DNA from: Pseudeuparius sepicola
Lineage: Eukaryota > Arthropoda > Insecta > Coleoptera > Anthribidae
Length of the DNA: 64,000 nt
Assembly: GCA_963920635.1 (NCBI GenBank)
Contig: OY987298.1
Coordinates: forward strand, 119,774,035 to 119,838,034
Direction: 5' to 3'
Both the position numbers and the translations under genes were made by a program. The notes below the pieces were generated by a model. It searched no databases. It was not told the DNA's origin and was given only the letters and a program-made list of their open reading frames with translations. Shown one piece after another: positions 12,141 to 23,700 of the stretch (positions within the stretch are counted from its first letter, which is position 1; every line of letters begins with the position of its first letter).

Positions 12141-12731
12141 AGCTATGGTTTGTTAGAACTGTCATCGGCGCACAGTGACAGCGACAGCGTTCGCGTCGAC
12201 GAAAACGCCGCGCCTAACGTCGAGCCGAGATAGTTTGTTAGAAATTTTATTCCGCGTTCGCTCGTTGTTCCTTAAATATATACCTATAAAATGATCAATA
12301 ATAAGGTAAGAATAGTATCTGGTTTATTATTGATGGATTATGAGGAAGAAAACTAAATTATGAATACACTTTTCGACCATCCACCAAAAAAAAAACAAGT
12401 AAAATATTCGTCGAAGTCGAAGAACCGAAGGATCTTATAAAGTATCTGTTAAAAGGACGCTATATTATTTGCTACAATGCATTTTTATCATAATTATGAA
12501 TCCCAAGAAACAGCCGTGGGGCGAGCGCTCCGCCGACGTTTCCGTTGTAATCAAACTCAAACAGATTACGACGCACACGGTGACGGACGCTCAGGCTGAC
12601 ACTCGGGCGGTCTGCAGTCGGCCGGCTGAACGGAATCTAACAAACCATCCTGGGCGTTTTCATTGTTTTGATTGCAGCCGACGTTCGCAGCGTTCGGCGG
12701 CGCTCGACGGAATGTTCTAACAAACCGTAGC
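12141..12731. mobile_element. GC-rich MITE with GGTTTGTTAGAAC terminal repeats
   Basis: The left end GCTATGGTTTGTTAGAAC and the right end GTTCTAACAAACCGTAGC are inverted. Further copies of the same TTTGTTAGAA block lie inside (about 12232 and on the opposite strand near 12636). The interior is CG-rich at both ends (12170-12235 and 12520-12720) with an AT-rich middle, unlike the surroundings. No transposase is present. The superfamily is not clear; a clean target duplication was not found. Confidence 0.65.
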
Positions 12732-13055
12732 TACACATACTAAAAACTTTACACAAGAGTAAAGTACCCTTATTTCGCATCGTAGAGAAAAATGATATAA
12801 GGAGAAAGTTGTTTGAAATGAAGTATACATAAATACAAAATCATGACCTATATTTTTATCATTAGTTGCAAAAATGGCTAAATGACCTCAAATATAAAAT
12901 ACCATACCAATAACATTCTGGGCATTTTTAAGTATAAAAACAAAACATTTATAAAATCTGTTGTTGTGAAACTTTGGACATTATTTCGCGAGCCCAACAA
13001 AAAAATTATTTGTTCAACACGTTCTCTGGGTTTTTCATTTTCCCAATTATATATA
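12732..13055. other. Spacer without recognised gene
   Basis: AT-rich sequence between the MITE and the palindrome. It contains GAGTAAAGTACCC, also seen at 3251-3265, which suggests a short shared repeat, but nothing else. Confidence 0.35.
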
Positions 13056-14797
13056 CAGGGTGGCTCACCACGAACTGCATCGATCTATATATGGAAATCT
13101 AAAAGTAGGAAAATTCTGAAAATTTGGCACTTCACCAATGCCGACGGGCGCTGCTCAACTAAAATATTTTGGTGAATCTAGCACTTCCGGTTATACCGGA
13201 TGTCGATATCAACTTTCTTATCTCAAATGAAACACCCTGTATATTATTGCATTTTTTGATACTAGGCATCAGTTTGGAACAAAAACATGCATCATGTCCG
13301 ATGTCTAAATCCAACCGTTTTTGAGATATGTGCATTTTACCGGAAAAAATTACAGGTGCGAACGAATTTTTGGCATCTTGTAACAGAAGCCCTGACCTAG
13401 TGATCTCTGCTGAGAAATAAATCCGTTCTTATACAGGGTGTTCACAAAATATGAATAAAAATTACATTCAAAATGTAAAAATGATGACAATTTTGTGTAA
13501 GGTTTCCAATACCTAAATGCAGTAATTTTTGAGTAATTTACGAAAAACCCACTTTTCGTCCATAAAATGCGGGGTTTGCTTAACGTTTGGAAAATCATAT
13601 TAGCCGTGGACGTTGAAAAGACAATCGCGGCTGAGAAAATGTCACTTGGTTTATAAATTATTGTCAACAATAATGCCGGCGCGCTTAAATTACACAAACG
13701 AAGATTATTTAAATTTGTTTATTATCTACGGAGAATACAACAAAGTAATATAAAAAGTATTTTTCTCTGACACATCCATACTCTTTAAAATTTTGTATTA
13801 TTTTTTTAACTGTGTTTGGCGATGGTTTTGTTTTTTGTGGATAGCGAGCCCCAAATGTATCGCACGTTCTTGATATTACGTCCGGCAAACGAAAGAAGTC
13901 CAATGAAAAACTCAGTAAGCGCCATCCTTATGTTATTGATGTGGGCATGGCCGGTTAGACTGAGTTTTTCATTGGACTTCTTTCGTTTGCCGGACTGTAC
14001 TTTGTTGCATTTTCTGTAGATAATAAACAAATTTAAATAATTTTCGTTTGTGTAATTTAAGCGCGCCGGCATTATTGTTGACAATAATTTATAAACCAAG
14101 TGACATTTCCTCAGACGCGATTGTCTTTTCAACGTCCACGGCTAATATGATTTTCCAAAGCAAACCCCGCATTTTATGGGCGAAAAGTGGGTTTTTCATA
14201 AATTAATCGAAAATTACTGCATTTAGGTATAGGAAACCTTGCACAAAGTTGTCATCATTTTTAGTGGTGAATAAGATCGCAGTAAAAAAAAGGGGGTTTC
14301 CATAATATGAAAATTTCGAGATTTAAGCACATTTTGAATGTAATTTTTATTCATATTTTGTGAACACCCTGTATAAGAACGGATTTATTTCTCAGCAGAG
14401 ATCACTAGGTTAGGGCTTCTGTTACACAATGCCAAAAATTCGTTTTGAAATTTCGCGGTTTCCTAGTATAAATTACTAATTGACTTTAGGTCTGCACCTG
14501 TAATTTTTTTCGGAAAAATGCAAATATCTCAAAAACGGTTGGATTTAGACATAGGACATGTTGCATGTTTTTGTTCCAAAATGATGCCTAGAATCCAAAA
14601 ATGCAATAATATACAAGGTGTTCTATTTGAGATAAGAAAGTTGATATCGACTTCCGGTATAACCGGAAGTGCCAGATTCACCAAAATATTTTAGTTGAGC
14701 AGCGCCTATCGGCATTGGTAAGGTGCCAAATTTTCAGAATTTTCCTACATTTAGTTTTCCATATATAGATCGATGCAGTTCGTGGTGGGCCACCCTG
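13056..14797. mobile_element. 1.7 kb palindromic element made of two facing mariner 5' halves
   Basis: Starts CAGGGTGGCTCACCACGAAC after TA (13054-13055) and ends with its complement at 14797 before TA. The arms of about 870 bp mirror each other down to the axis near 13937, where a perfect-looking stretch around GAAGTCCAATGAAAAACTCA (from 13900) is repeated in reverse (13957-13990). A second set of ends, CAGGGTGTTCACAAAATATG (13434) and its mirror (to 14374), lies inside the arms, so one palindrome seems nested in another or the arm itself is a mosaic. Each arm also carries CTTCCGG..CCGGAAG (13183-13201, 14650-14670). Confidence 0.87.
13709..14132 (-). pseudogene. Transposase N-terminal HTH fragments inside the palindrome
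   Basis: On the minus strand, a start-proximal piece with LNYTNENYLNLFIIY (about 14000-14070) is followed, past the axis, by RTCDTFGARYPQKTKPSPNT and VKKIIQNFKEYGCVREK (about 13740-13895). This matches the N-terminal helix-turn-helix (DUF4817-like) region that precedes the DDE domain in one insect mariner-type family. The left arm encodes the same start (LNYTNEDYLNLFIIY) on the plus strand near 13692-13740. So two transposase starts point at each other across the axis, and no DDE domain remains. Confidence 0.65.
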
Positions 14798-16936
14798 TAT
14801 ACCTAGCCACGGTCAGCATAAACGCCACTACCTTGTTTAGCGCGAAAGGGTTAGAATATGGTCGCGTAAAATTTCTTTCATGGGCAAATTAGAAAACTCC
14901 AACTTTCTGAGATTTTCTCAGAAATCCTACAGTTGATATCACGGGCTTTAGTTGTTTAATTTTTTTCTTTTATTGCTGAACCTGTGTCAGTAGTTTGGTT
15001 CGTGCCTATTCGGTTGGGATGTTTGTTCGATATATTTAATGAAGCTTAAATAATAGTAATTGCCACACCTTACCCGCACAAGCATGTGGTTGCTTCTGGG
15101 GTACCTATACTCCTAGTTTAAAGTCTTATGTGAGAGTGAGAATTATTATTATATTATTTAAGTCATGGGTTCCCATGTAACCCCGATTTTTTTTTGTCTA
15201 GAATAACTGTGCCGAGTGATTTTTGTTTTCTTTGAGACGGGTTTATTATATACAAAATAAAAAAACTGTCAAATAGCGCGACACCCGTTTTCTATAAAAT
15301 GGCCTTAGAAACAGGAGAGTAGGGAGTTTTGATGTTGGATTCAAAACGGTAAATTCAGTCAGTTACTAACAAAAAAAAACAATAGTCTGTAAGCAATATC
15401 GAATAATTTATTAAAGAGGGAGAGAGAGAGAGAAGGAATAGTAATAATTGCACAGCCAACAGCGTATATGGTGCACCTTGGCATTCGAAAAACATCTCTC
15501 TAACGTGCATAAGATGAAAAACGTGGGTGGTGATGGCCTTTGATGGTTAATGGTTAGATTTAGGAAATCGAACTCCCTTTGTTTTCTTGCAAATTACCGT
15601 CCAAAAATTACCGATATAAACTTAAGAATGGCTCCCTACTCAGTCTACAAGCGTAAAACAGAGAATGACAGAATTTGGAACAATTCCATGTATAAAAAAA
15701 CCTTAAGGCTCAATGTACAGCACATATGTGGTGATTCAACATTTTGACCCATAAAATGGCTTTTTTCGATCTGTAGCGAGTAACACGCATAATTTTAAAC
15801 TTTAAATTATGTATACTATTTATAATGCTCATTCCAATTAACTCTTTAAAATTCTTCATAACATAAATTTAAAATTTATAGAGGGGATTGGTAGCTAACA
15901 ATCGCTCATATCCTTTATTGCCGAATATCTGTAAGCTTTGTCAGAAACAATAATTAATTCTTCCTAATCATTATATCAGTAACGATATAACCTGCCTGCA
16001 CTTGCAAATAATTACCATCAATTTTTCTCATTAATCGAATATTATATTAACTAGCCTTCGCTCATCAGGAAAATCACTAAATAAGGATTTCAATATTTTG
16101 ACGCAAATGGTATCTCTAAGCTTCATTATTAATATAAGCAATTAATTACCAACAAGGAATTTGCCTAAGGGAAGAACTATTTATTTACGTTGGGCCGGTT
16201 TACTGAGCTAATAAGACTATACTAATAATTATGAAGCCTCTGGTATCCACTGGTATGTATAAACGACTTCATTTATAAGTGTATTATTTACCTACTATGA
16301 ATTAAATTTTACAAATAACGAACACACAGTGCTCGCTATCCAGTTTACATATCGGGACAAATCATATATGCACTCCCAATTAGTATTGGTTGGTAAAAAC
16401 AAGTTTTTCAACCCCGTCGGTTTATTATTGCCTCGAATGTTTTAATTAAGTTGTCAAAGTTTAGTTATTAAAATAAATATGTTAGGGAATAAGCCACCCG
16501 CTACTTCATTGTTATGTAGCTACATAGGCAGAGAAAAAGCGTTAGAATAAAATTTTACAGAATTGGGAATCAAAGTTTAAATGTTATTAATAAAAAAGCA
16601 CTGTTATACGATACTCACAACCGACTTCAACAGAGCCCTCTACTTGTTTATTTTTTATTGAATAGTACCAAGATGGTGGCAGGGCGCACTTATCGGCTTC
16701 AATTTATTTTAACTTAACGCTGGCCAAATTACCTGTCCTATTTAGGCTTTTTTCGGGTTGGGGCAGAAATAACAATAATTTTCATTGAGCCCACTATCCA
16801 AACCTGATTCTTCTTTTGTATCAAAAGTGGACTTCCGGACTTCTCCATGTCAGTGATGAAATTATATGTCTCCCTCTAAGTTGCTAGGTTTTCTTTACTT
16901 GAAGCCAATCGGCAATTTTGTAACACTAACATCTAT
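14798..16936. other. No gene recognised; one dispersed repeat and a GA tract
   Basis: 15050-15165 is copy 2 of the dispersed repeat family seen at 3585-3680 and 25843-25945. A GA tract, GAGGGAGAGAGAGAGAGAAG, lies at 15416-15435. The rest is AT-rich with short frames only. The 65-codon frame at 15550 has no recognisable domain. Confidence 0.4.
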
Positions 16937-18516
16937 AGGCGCCGACTTCTCAAAATTTGGCTGGGTGCCCAAGGTATACAACCTCCCCCCAAAATGCTAT
17001 TTAATTTTTTTTTATTTATAAATATAAAAGAAAGGTACATAACAAAAAACGAACAGTTATCATCATATATATATAAGAAAGGCCTCGTTTTAAAATTCAG
17101 CGGACTCTCATCCCGATGAATCAGCTGGATATCTGTCTCTTACTTCCTCCAAAGGGAAACAAATGAGAGGGAGATATCAGCTGATTCATCCGGATGAGAG
17201 TCCGCTGAATTCAGCGCCGGTTTTAGCTTGACTATCGCCGAGTGCCAAGTTTAAAAAACGGCTTATCTTTTCTCTCAATTTTTACTTTTGCCCAAAAAGC
17301 TAAACTTTTTAGTTTGGAGGTAGTAAGAAATTTAAAAAAATAATAATACCTAGGTATATCGAACTTTTGTGGCACAAAATTGAGCCGCAGGCGAAAAATT
17401 TTCAAATATTCAAGGTCAAACCATTTAAATTAGGGAAAAGAAATTCCAGGCAAAACATATTCTTGTTAACTGGTGGTAATTTTTTTGTTCACTATGACTC
17501 GTAACATTTGTAGCCAAGAAGTCCTACTCATTATAGAACAACTGTGAGCAATAGAAATTTCGAAATTTGTTTGAGTGTGAGCCCATAAAAATAATTGCTT
17601 TTTAAACCGGCTATACAAAAGAAAGCAGAGGTGTTTGGTTGCTAAAATGCGCCAAAGGCGAAATTTTTTAGAAATATAAAGCACATCAGATAGTTTAAAA
17701 GAGGTATAGAAAATTACAATATCATAACAGTATAATGTATTTTTCGTCTTTTTTCAATGTAGGGGACTTGAACCCCCAAACCATATACAGCCCTGGGCTT
17801 ATATTATGTATGGGAAAAGCCAAGTTTCGTGGAATCAGTAGTTAGCTACTTGACAATAATAAGTAAATTTTTCAATAAATGTATCTATGTTACATATTAT
17901 TACATGACAATTTTCCAATAATTTATATTCAATCAATGAATCAATGTTGTATATTCTGCGTTTAGGATATTTTCACTTGGAAATTTTTATTTTCGTCCAA
18001 AAATCCAGAGGGAGAGTAAAATCTTCAACGTTCAACGTACAGATGAATCAGATGATGAATAGGAGAACGTTTGGAGATGTTATGTATGCAGACGACGATC
18101 AAAATGAAGATGTCGCGTCGTGAGCGACATAGCAACAAAATGTGATTTATTTTCAGTTATTAGACCAGCTTATACCGCCTCCTAAAATTAACCGCCGGGT
18201 GCTATTAGCAGTCTAGCACCCTCCTGAAACCGGCGCTGGATGAATTTTAAGACGCGGTCTTTAAACAAAAACAAACAAAAAATAAAACAAAAACAAACAA
18301 CTAGTAGTTATTTAACTTTGCGTAAATAACGCAAAAGTGGACGATTTTATGGGGAACATTTGACATATAATATTTTCAAATTGTTTAGTTGTCACCTTGT
18401 CACCTTTGCTTGAGCTTCCAACAACTGGCCAAACTTTTGGCCGGGTGCTCCGCACCGAGCCAAATTTTTGGCCGGGTGCTCGAGCCCCGGAGCACCCGCG
18501 GAGTCGCCGCCTATGC
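16937..18516. mobile_element. Candidate non-autonomous DNA element, ATAGGCGCCGACT ends
   Basis: The left edge ATAGGCGCCGACT (16935-16947) is matched in reverse by AGTCGCCGCCTAT at 18502-18514, with one mismatch. Nested inside is a second inverted pair, CAGCGCCGGTTTTAG at 17212 and CTGAAACCGGCGCTG at 18224, so two elements may be stacked. Inside the right edge, TTTTTGGCCGGGTGCTC is duplicated in tandem (18434-18450, 18466-18482), echoing AATTTGGCTGGGTGCC at 16955. No coding capacity. The ends look hAT-like, but no 8-bp target duplication was identified. Confidence 0.45.
17094..17214. repeat. Perfect-looking hairpin of about 120 bp
   Basis: Left arm AATTCAGCGGACTCTCATCC... is mirrored by ...GGATGAGAGTCCGCTGAATT at the right, with only small differences around GATGAATCAGCTG and a loop near TTACTTCCTCCAAAGG. 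Arms are about 45-50 bp. It lies directly at the left edge of the inner repeat pair at 17212, so it may be a separate small MITE. Confidence 0.7.
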
Positions 18517-18524
18517 AACAGCAA

Positions 18525-19192
18525 AGGCAGTGCATTCCCTATTTCTTAAAAAGTATCCTGAGTTACGAAATAAAGTAAAATATGAATACCTATTACCTAT
18601 CTACTTAAAATATTTTAAAGAGAACTTTCAACTTGGCTTCGGGCGACCCCAAGTTTATGTCTGTTCGATTTCTGAGTAACTAGGAATTAAACTAAGAAAT
18701 CCGAATCTAAATGACAACGCTAAGAGGGTGGTGTCAGCTGAATTATTGATTCATAAAAGGTGAGCCAAACATTTCTATAAGTTACAAGAAGTTCAAAAGT
18801 TATGAAATAGATAATCCACAAGTAGCTGGAATTTCGATTAGGTACATGCAACACTTCCTAATATCCCAGTATAGGATTTTTTTTTATTATAGACTGTTAT
18901 GGGTATACTTTTTTGGGATAGAGAATATAGCGGCCTCCAGCTAATTCTTTTATACCTACATCATGAGGGCAGGCTAAAAAGACGCCAAAAAATGAAGTGT
19001 TTACTTTTCTGTTATAATATATACAAAACCACATGGCTGGATATTTTTTCGGACGGTTGGCCTGGGCAGAACCGCAATAACATTGTGTTTTCCTTCCTTC
19101 CTTGTGACCGGGACTTCGGTAAATTAAAAAGTTTAGTCAAAAAGCACGACAGAGTTTATCTTCCAGAGCAATACCAGAGCACAATTAGATAA
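18525..19192 (+). pseudogene. Relic of an insect transposon protein with FSDGxxGQNRN motif
   Basis: Two readable parts. The first (about 18550-18795) shows FGRPQVYVCS, LRNPNLNDNAKRVVSAELL and IHKR.AKHFYKLQ, and the second (about 18990-19192) shows FSDGWPGQNRNNIV and FLPCDRDFGKL...VYLPEQYQ. I know this order from large uncharacterised insect proteins (DUF7869-like, probably an RNase H-fold transposase): a GRP..VC block, a lysine-rich linker, then FSDG..GQN and SFLPCDRDF. Between NNIV and SFLPCDRDF most of the expected domain is missing, and stops and frameshifts separate the parts. Naming of the domain is from memory; the motif itself is clear. Confidence 0.55.
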
Positions 19193-19867
19193 CTTCACTT
19201 AATTAAGTTGAATTATGTTTTTAATAACTATTAAAAATTTAACATAATAAAATTGAATTTCAGCCCTGAAGAATGTCACATTGAAAGCTTGGTTTATTAA
19301 GAAGTTATGATTGGCTGAAGAACCGTTATTTACCGAAATTTAACAATTTAAAATTAAAGGAGCTTTTGTAAATCCGCACATTGTGCAATATTGTTGCAAA
19401 AGTTTTTTCAATTTTAAAGTCAAAGCACGCTTTAGCTGCACCATGAAATTGACCCTAACTGCCATTTCAATCAGAAGAGATTGGTCTGTTTGTACAGAGC
19501 TTGAAATTTGAGAAGGTTGTGCACTACCTCTGAAAATGTCATCCATTAGATCTAGCACAGCAGTGCAATATCCCCACCTAAATCTCTATTGTCTTGTTAT
19601 GACAAGATTTTGAATTCATCTAGGTGGGTTCGTATTTTGTTCTGCCTAACTTCTTCAAGTATATCAGATATGGGAGATAAGATCGAAGTGGGTCTCAGAT
19701 CATTGAAATCGGCAGCTAACTTGCAAGTTTTTGGGTATTGCTATAAAATAAAAGCCAATGATTTAACTAAAAATGGCAAAATAGTAGGGTTATCACAAAT
19801 TTAATATTTCGCGATTTATTTTATCAGGTCCAAGAGCAGAAGATTTGATTTGTTTTACATACATGTA
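19193..19867. other. No gene recognised
   Basis: A 72-codon minus-strand frame at 19340-19558 and a 71-codon plus frame at 19589-19804 are present. Neither shows a known motif. They could be the decayed tail of the transposon relic to the left. Confidence 0.35.
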
Positions 19868-20729
19868 CAGGGTGAGTGAAACTCGACGTCCCAGGCCTAT
19901 AGAGGGAACACGAAAACTCAAAATAAAAGGGGTTCTTAAGTCTAAGGTCAAATTATAACCGAAAATTAGCTTTTTTTATGTTTGGCAAAATTGCCGCTGT
20001 GACGTCATCGATATTATTTTCCGAGAAACATACCATTTTTCCCTATACTTATATTGAAAGTTCTTATCATTCTCAACAACTTTTGTAGGAAAAGATTTTC
20101 TGTAGGTACCTATTAATGTTGAAAATCTACAGGGTCTAATATGTAAAAAAAAACATGGAAATTTGCTAGTCATTTTCCGAAGTCTAGCTATCCATGGAAA
20201 CAATTGATAGTCAGAAATTATTTAAGAGTATGTTAGTTATGGTGCCTTGTAAACCTTAAATTTATTCAACTTGAATATTTTTTAAATTTTTGAATTGTGC
20301 TTGTTTACTAACTTTTGTTATTAATGTTTGTTACAAAAAAAAAATATTCCAGTTGAATAAATTTCAGGGTGCGCAAGGTACCGTAACATACTCTTCAATA
20401 ATTTCTGACTATCAATTGTTTCCATGGCTAGCTAGATTTCGGAAAAGATTAGAAAAATTCCATGTTTTTTTACATATTAGACCCTGTAGATTTTGAACAA
20501 TAAAATATACAGAAAATCATTTCCTACAAAGGTTGTTGAGAATGATAAGGACTTTCAATATAATAATATCGATGATGGAAAATAATATTCACAGCGGCAA
20601 TTTTCCCAAATATAAAAAAGCCATTTTTCGGTCATAAGTATGTCCCATTTAAGAACCCCTTTCCTAAATTTTATTTTGAGTTATCGTGTTCCCGCTGTAG
20701 GCCTGGGATGACGAGTTTCGCTCACCCTG
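19868..20729. mobile_element. 0.86 kb palindromic element, CAGGGTGAGTGAAACTCG ends
   Basis: Begins CAGGGTGAGTGAAACTCG after TA (19866-19867) and ends CGAGTTTCGCTCACCCTG at 20729 before TA. The arms share long stretches such as GTGACGTCATCGATATTATT versus its mirror near 20550-20600, and CAATTGATAGTCAGAAATTA (20199) mirrored at 20401. Near the axis an inner inverted pair (AATTTATTCAACTTGAATAT / ATTCCAGTTGAATAAATT) remains. No coding content. Confidence 0.85.
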
Positions 20730-23700
20730 TACATGTACAGTCAATTTAAATGTAAATTCTGCATCGAAGGTAGTAAAAAATTGTGCATCATATAAAATTT
20801 CAATAAAATTATAGGTATTGGGTGCGGTATTTTTTGACACCTTTGTTTAATTCTTCCGAATGATTAAGATGATTAAGTAGAAGGGACGGTGATTTCTTAC
20901 GATGGATTATCTAGTAACCTATAACCTATGCCAGAGATCTATAGTGCTACCTTTGCTCTTAGTGATGCAATATTATTGAAGGTAAACTATTATTTCTATA
21001 TTCATCGTATTATTGACCTTGATTTTGTTTTCAGAAAACCCTGGAGTATCAATATTTTTTCGTTCCATTTTATCAGAGGTGCAATCGTATCAAACCCATA
21101 TTTTTAAAAATATTCTAAATTTATATTTATTATTTTTCACAAATTCCAAAGCAACGTAATATCTTTCACTAAATAAACATGCCCGCACCTGTTCAAAATG
21201 CTCGTTCTTTGTGGTCATGTTTGACGTAATTTAATACCCAGAGAAGTTAAAACAACTTGAACTTCCACGTTAAGCTTATAATTTCCGACTTATTCCCTGG
21301 CTTGAGCCCCGACAGATATATTCGTGCGCTGGTCGGCACAAGAACCATTAACAACCGAATAATATACCTCCACCGCGGATAGTAGCCTCTTTATTTTTAG
21401 ATAGCATCAAGGTTTTCTAGATTTATTATTCCGTTGGCCCGCACGCGGAGGGACTCGATCGCAGAAAAACTGAAGTTATCTCGTGCTCATTAAGGTCGGA
21501 TGAATGAATAAGACCTCCAGGGCACGCAAAAAACTGCTGCAGTCTTTGATTCGATGGGTCGTTGATATCCGATCCGAAATGCTCACTGCTCACATCGCAG
21601 CAGCAATAATTCACTGAGATGGCTGTAAAGATTCGACGTTCGGTCGTTGCAGGTTATCCCACGATACATTTACAAAGATTGCAGTAAAAAGCTGAACTCT
21701 CTTGCGAAATACATTCAATTGCGAAGGATACTGGTAATTGAATTACCATGCAGGAGCAATAATTGAAAACATTCATTTCACAACAAAAATAAATACCTCT
21801 TTCGATCTGGTCGCCAATGTGGTATAATACTTTTTTATTGGCTATAAACAATGATGACAACTGAGTTCAGAAGGTGGATTTAAAAAAAATTGAGGAATAT
21901 GTACAAAATGTAATAGGGTACTTGACAATATTTTTAATTGTTCTAAAATTGTACTTTGTTTACAGTAGATGCACCAACATAACACGTAATAAATGAAACA
22001 ACGGCTTTTAACCCTTATTTTTTATAATAATTAAAGACAAAGTTGCACGATTTTGTTCAGGCTAAAATCTACAGTTTCGTCGTTCTATTGTCCAGAACGC
22101 CAAACGTGGCAACACTCTGTGCCTCTCAGGAGAAACGGAACTGCAACGTTGCCGGTGACCGTTTGCAATCATTCGTGGAACAAAGGCAAATTGCAGTTTT
22201 CTATTCAAGTATCTCCAGCTTGCCTGTGAATATCTGTTACTTAATGTATTGAAACCTTTGAGCTTTAACTAACGCAATAGCACACACAAATTTTGTCACA
22301 TAAAGACTTTTTATTACGAATATGTTCCGTATATTGACTCCTCTATATCAAAATGGTGTCTGTTTATGCTGCACAGGCTGGAAACTATATCCTTCATCTC
22401 TGCCACGTAACACTTTAGTTAAAATATCTGTATACGGAACATACTATAAATATACTCAGGTACCAATGATGGGGGAAATATTCGCGTATTTGGCAATGTT
22501 ACCCGCCCACCTAGGCATCTAACTATATTCATATATCCACATGTCATCTAACACCATTAACACGTATGGTTTTCTGATCGGCAGATGACATCCCTTGATG
22601 CCAACTGTCATTCCTTATCTCGCTAAATCAAAATATTAGTAGATTATATCTGTGCAATTTATTATAGTTTGTTATTGATATTTAGTATTATATATTGTTG
22701 GCGGACCTAGTTATCGTGTTGTTAGATACCTATGTAAGGTAGGGTATCATGGACATGGACCCTGAAAGGACAATCCGTAATTTGCCGAAATTGAATGCTG
22801 TTAGCATCTGCCGAAATCCATAGGATAAAACTGCAAAGGTTTGTACCTACGTTGTAGTAAGAATATAGTATTATGAGTTATTAATAAGTATTTACGAAAA
22901 AAACCCTTCTTGACTAAAATCGTCAATGGAGGAAGGAATCAAACAACGCTAAAAGTGGTTTCACGGGGCATCATAAGTCTGAGAGTTTGAGGTTAGAATT
23001 TTGAAATTTCAAGTTTCGTTGCAACTTTCACTGCCGAATAAGGTTTGTAACGGAAATTTTGTGTCATTCCGTTACAGCGTTTTAATTCCATTAAATTTAT
23101 CAATTCATTATTGAACCACCCCTGTAACCGAAAGATAATGCTACGCCTATCGCGCATACGATCAGACTCTTCTTCTTCTGACGTGGATTTGTATTTTGTG
23201 GTTGTGTGAATATTGGTCTGCGAGCCCGATTCCAAAGTTCAGGTATGTAATTAAATAATTCCCGTCGATTTCCTGTTAGTGTAAAGTACCTTTTAATTTA
23301 TTGTGCTTACTCTTGGAAATAAATACCTGATAAATATTTCGATCATATCAAACTTATCTAACTAAAGTGATTTGTGTTTACAGTCGATTCCCCGGTCAAG
23401 TGTCAATTTTGTTCTTCTACCTAACCTTTTTTGTGGTACGAATCACAAACACAAACGGAAATTGTATTCAAAAAATGTTAGTTTTTCATAGTGCCTTTTT
23501 ATTAAGAATTTTCGCGGGTTGTTCATATGTAGAATCCGATCGAACATTCTATAATCTCGAAACCGGATATCGTACCACAAAAGGTTGTGATAAGTTCTCG
23601 TTCCGAAGACACTTGTCGTTGCGTTCTTGAGGTGCTCGCATCGTGTTTTTTGGCTTGGCCACTTTTTAGATTTTAGATTAATTTATTAGCGGTGTGATCA

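Noticed and set aside
13350..13697. 115-codon minus-strand open frame
   Set aside because: It lies wholly in a palindrome arm, has no domain, and its mirror in the other arm is not open, so it is chance.
17760..17790. GGGGACTTGAACCCCCAAA as a tRNA T-arm
   Set aside because: No acceptor, D or anticodon arm could be folded around it; it is probably a chance dyad.
21654..21880. Minus-strand TTGGCGACCAGATCG as a retroelement primer binding site
   Set aside because: No LTR pair, polypurine tract or gag/pol sequence was found around it.
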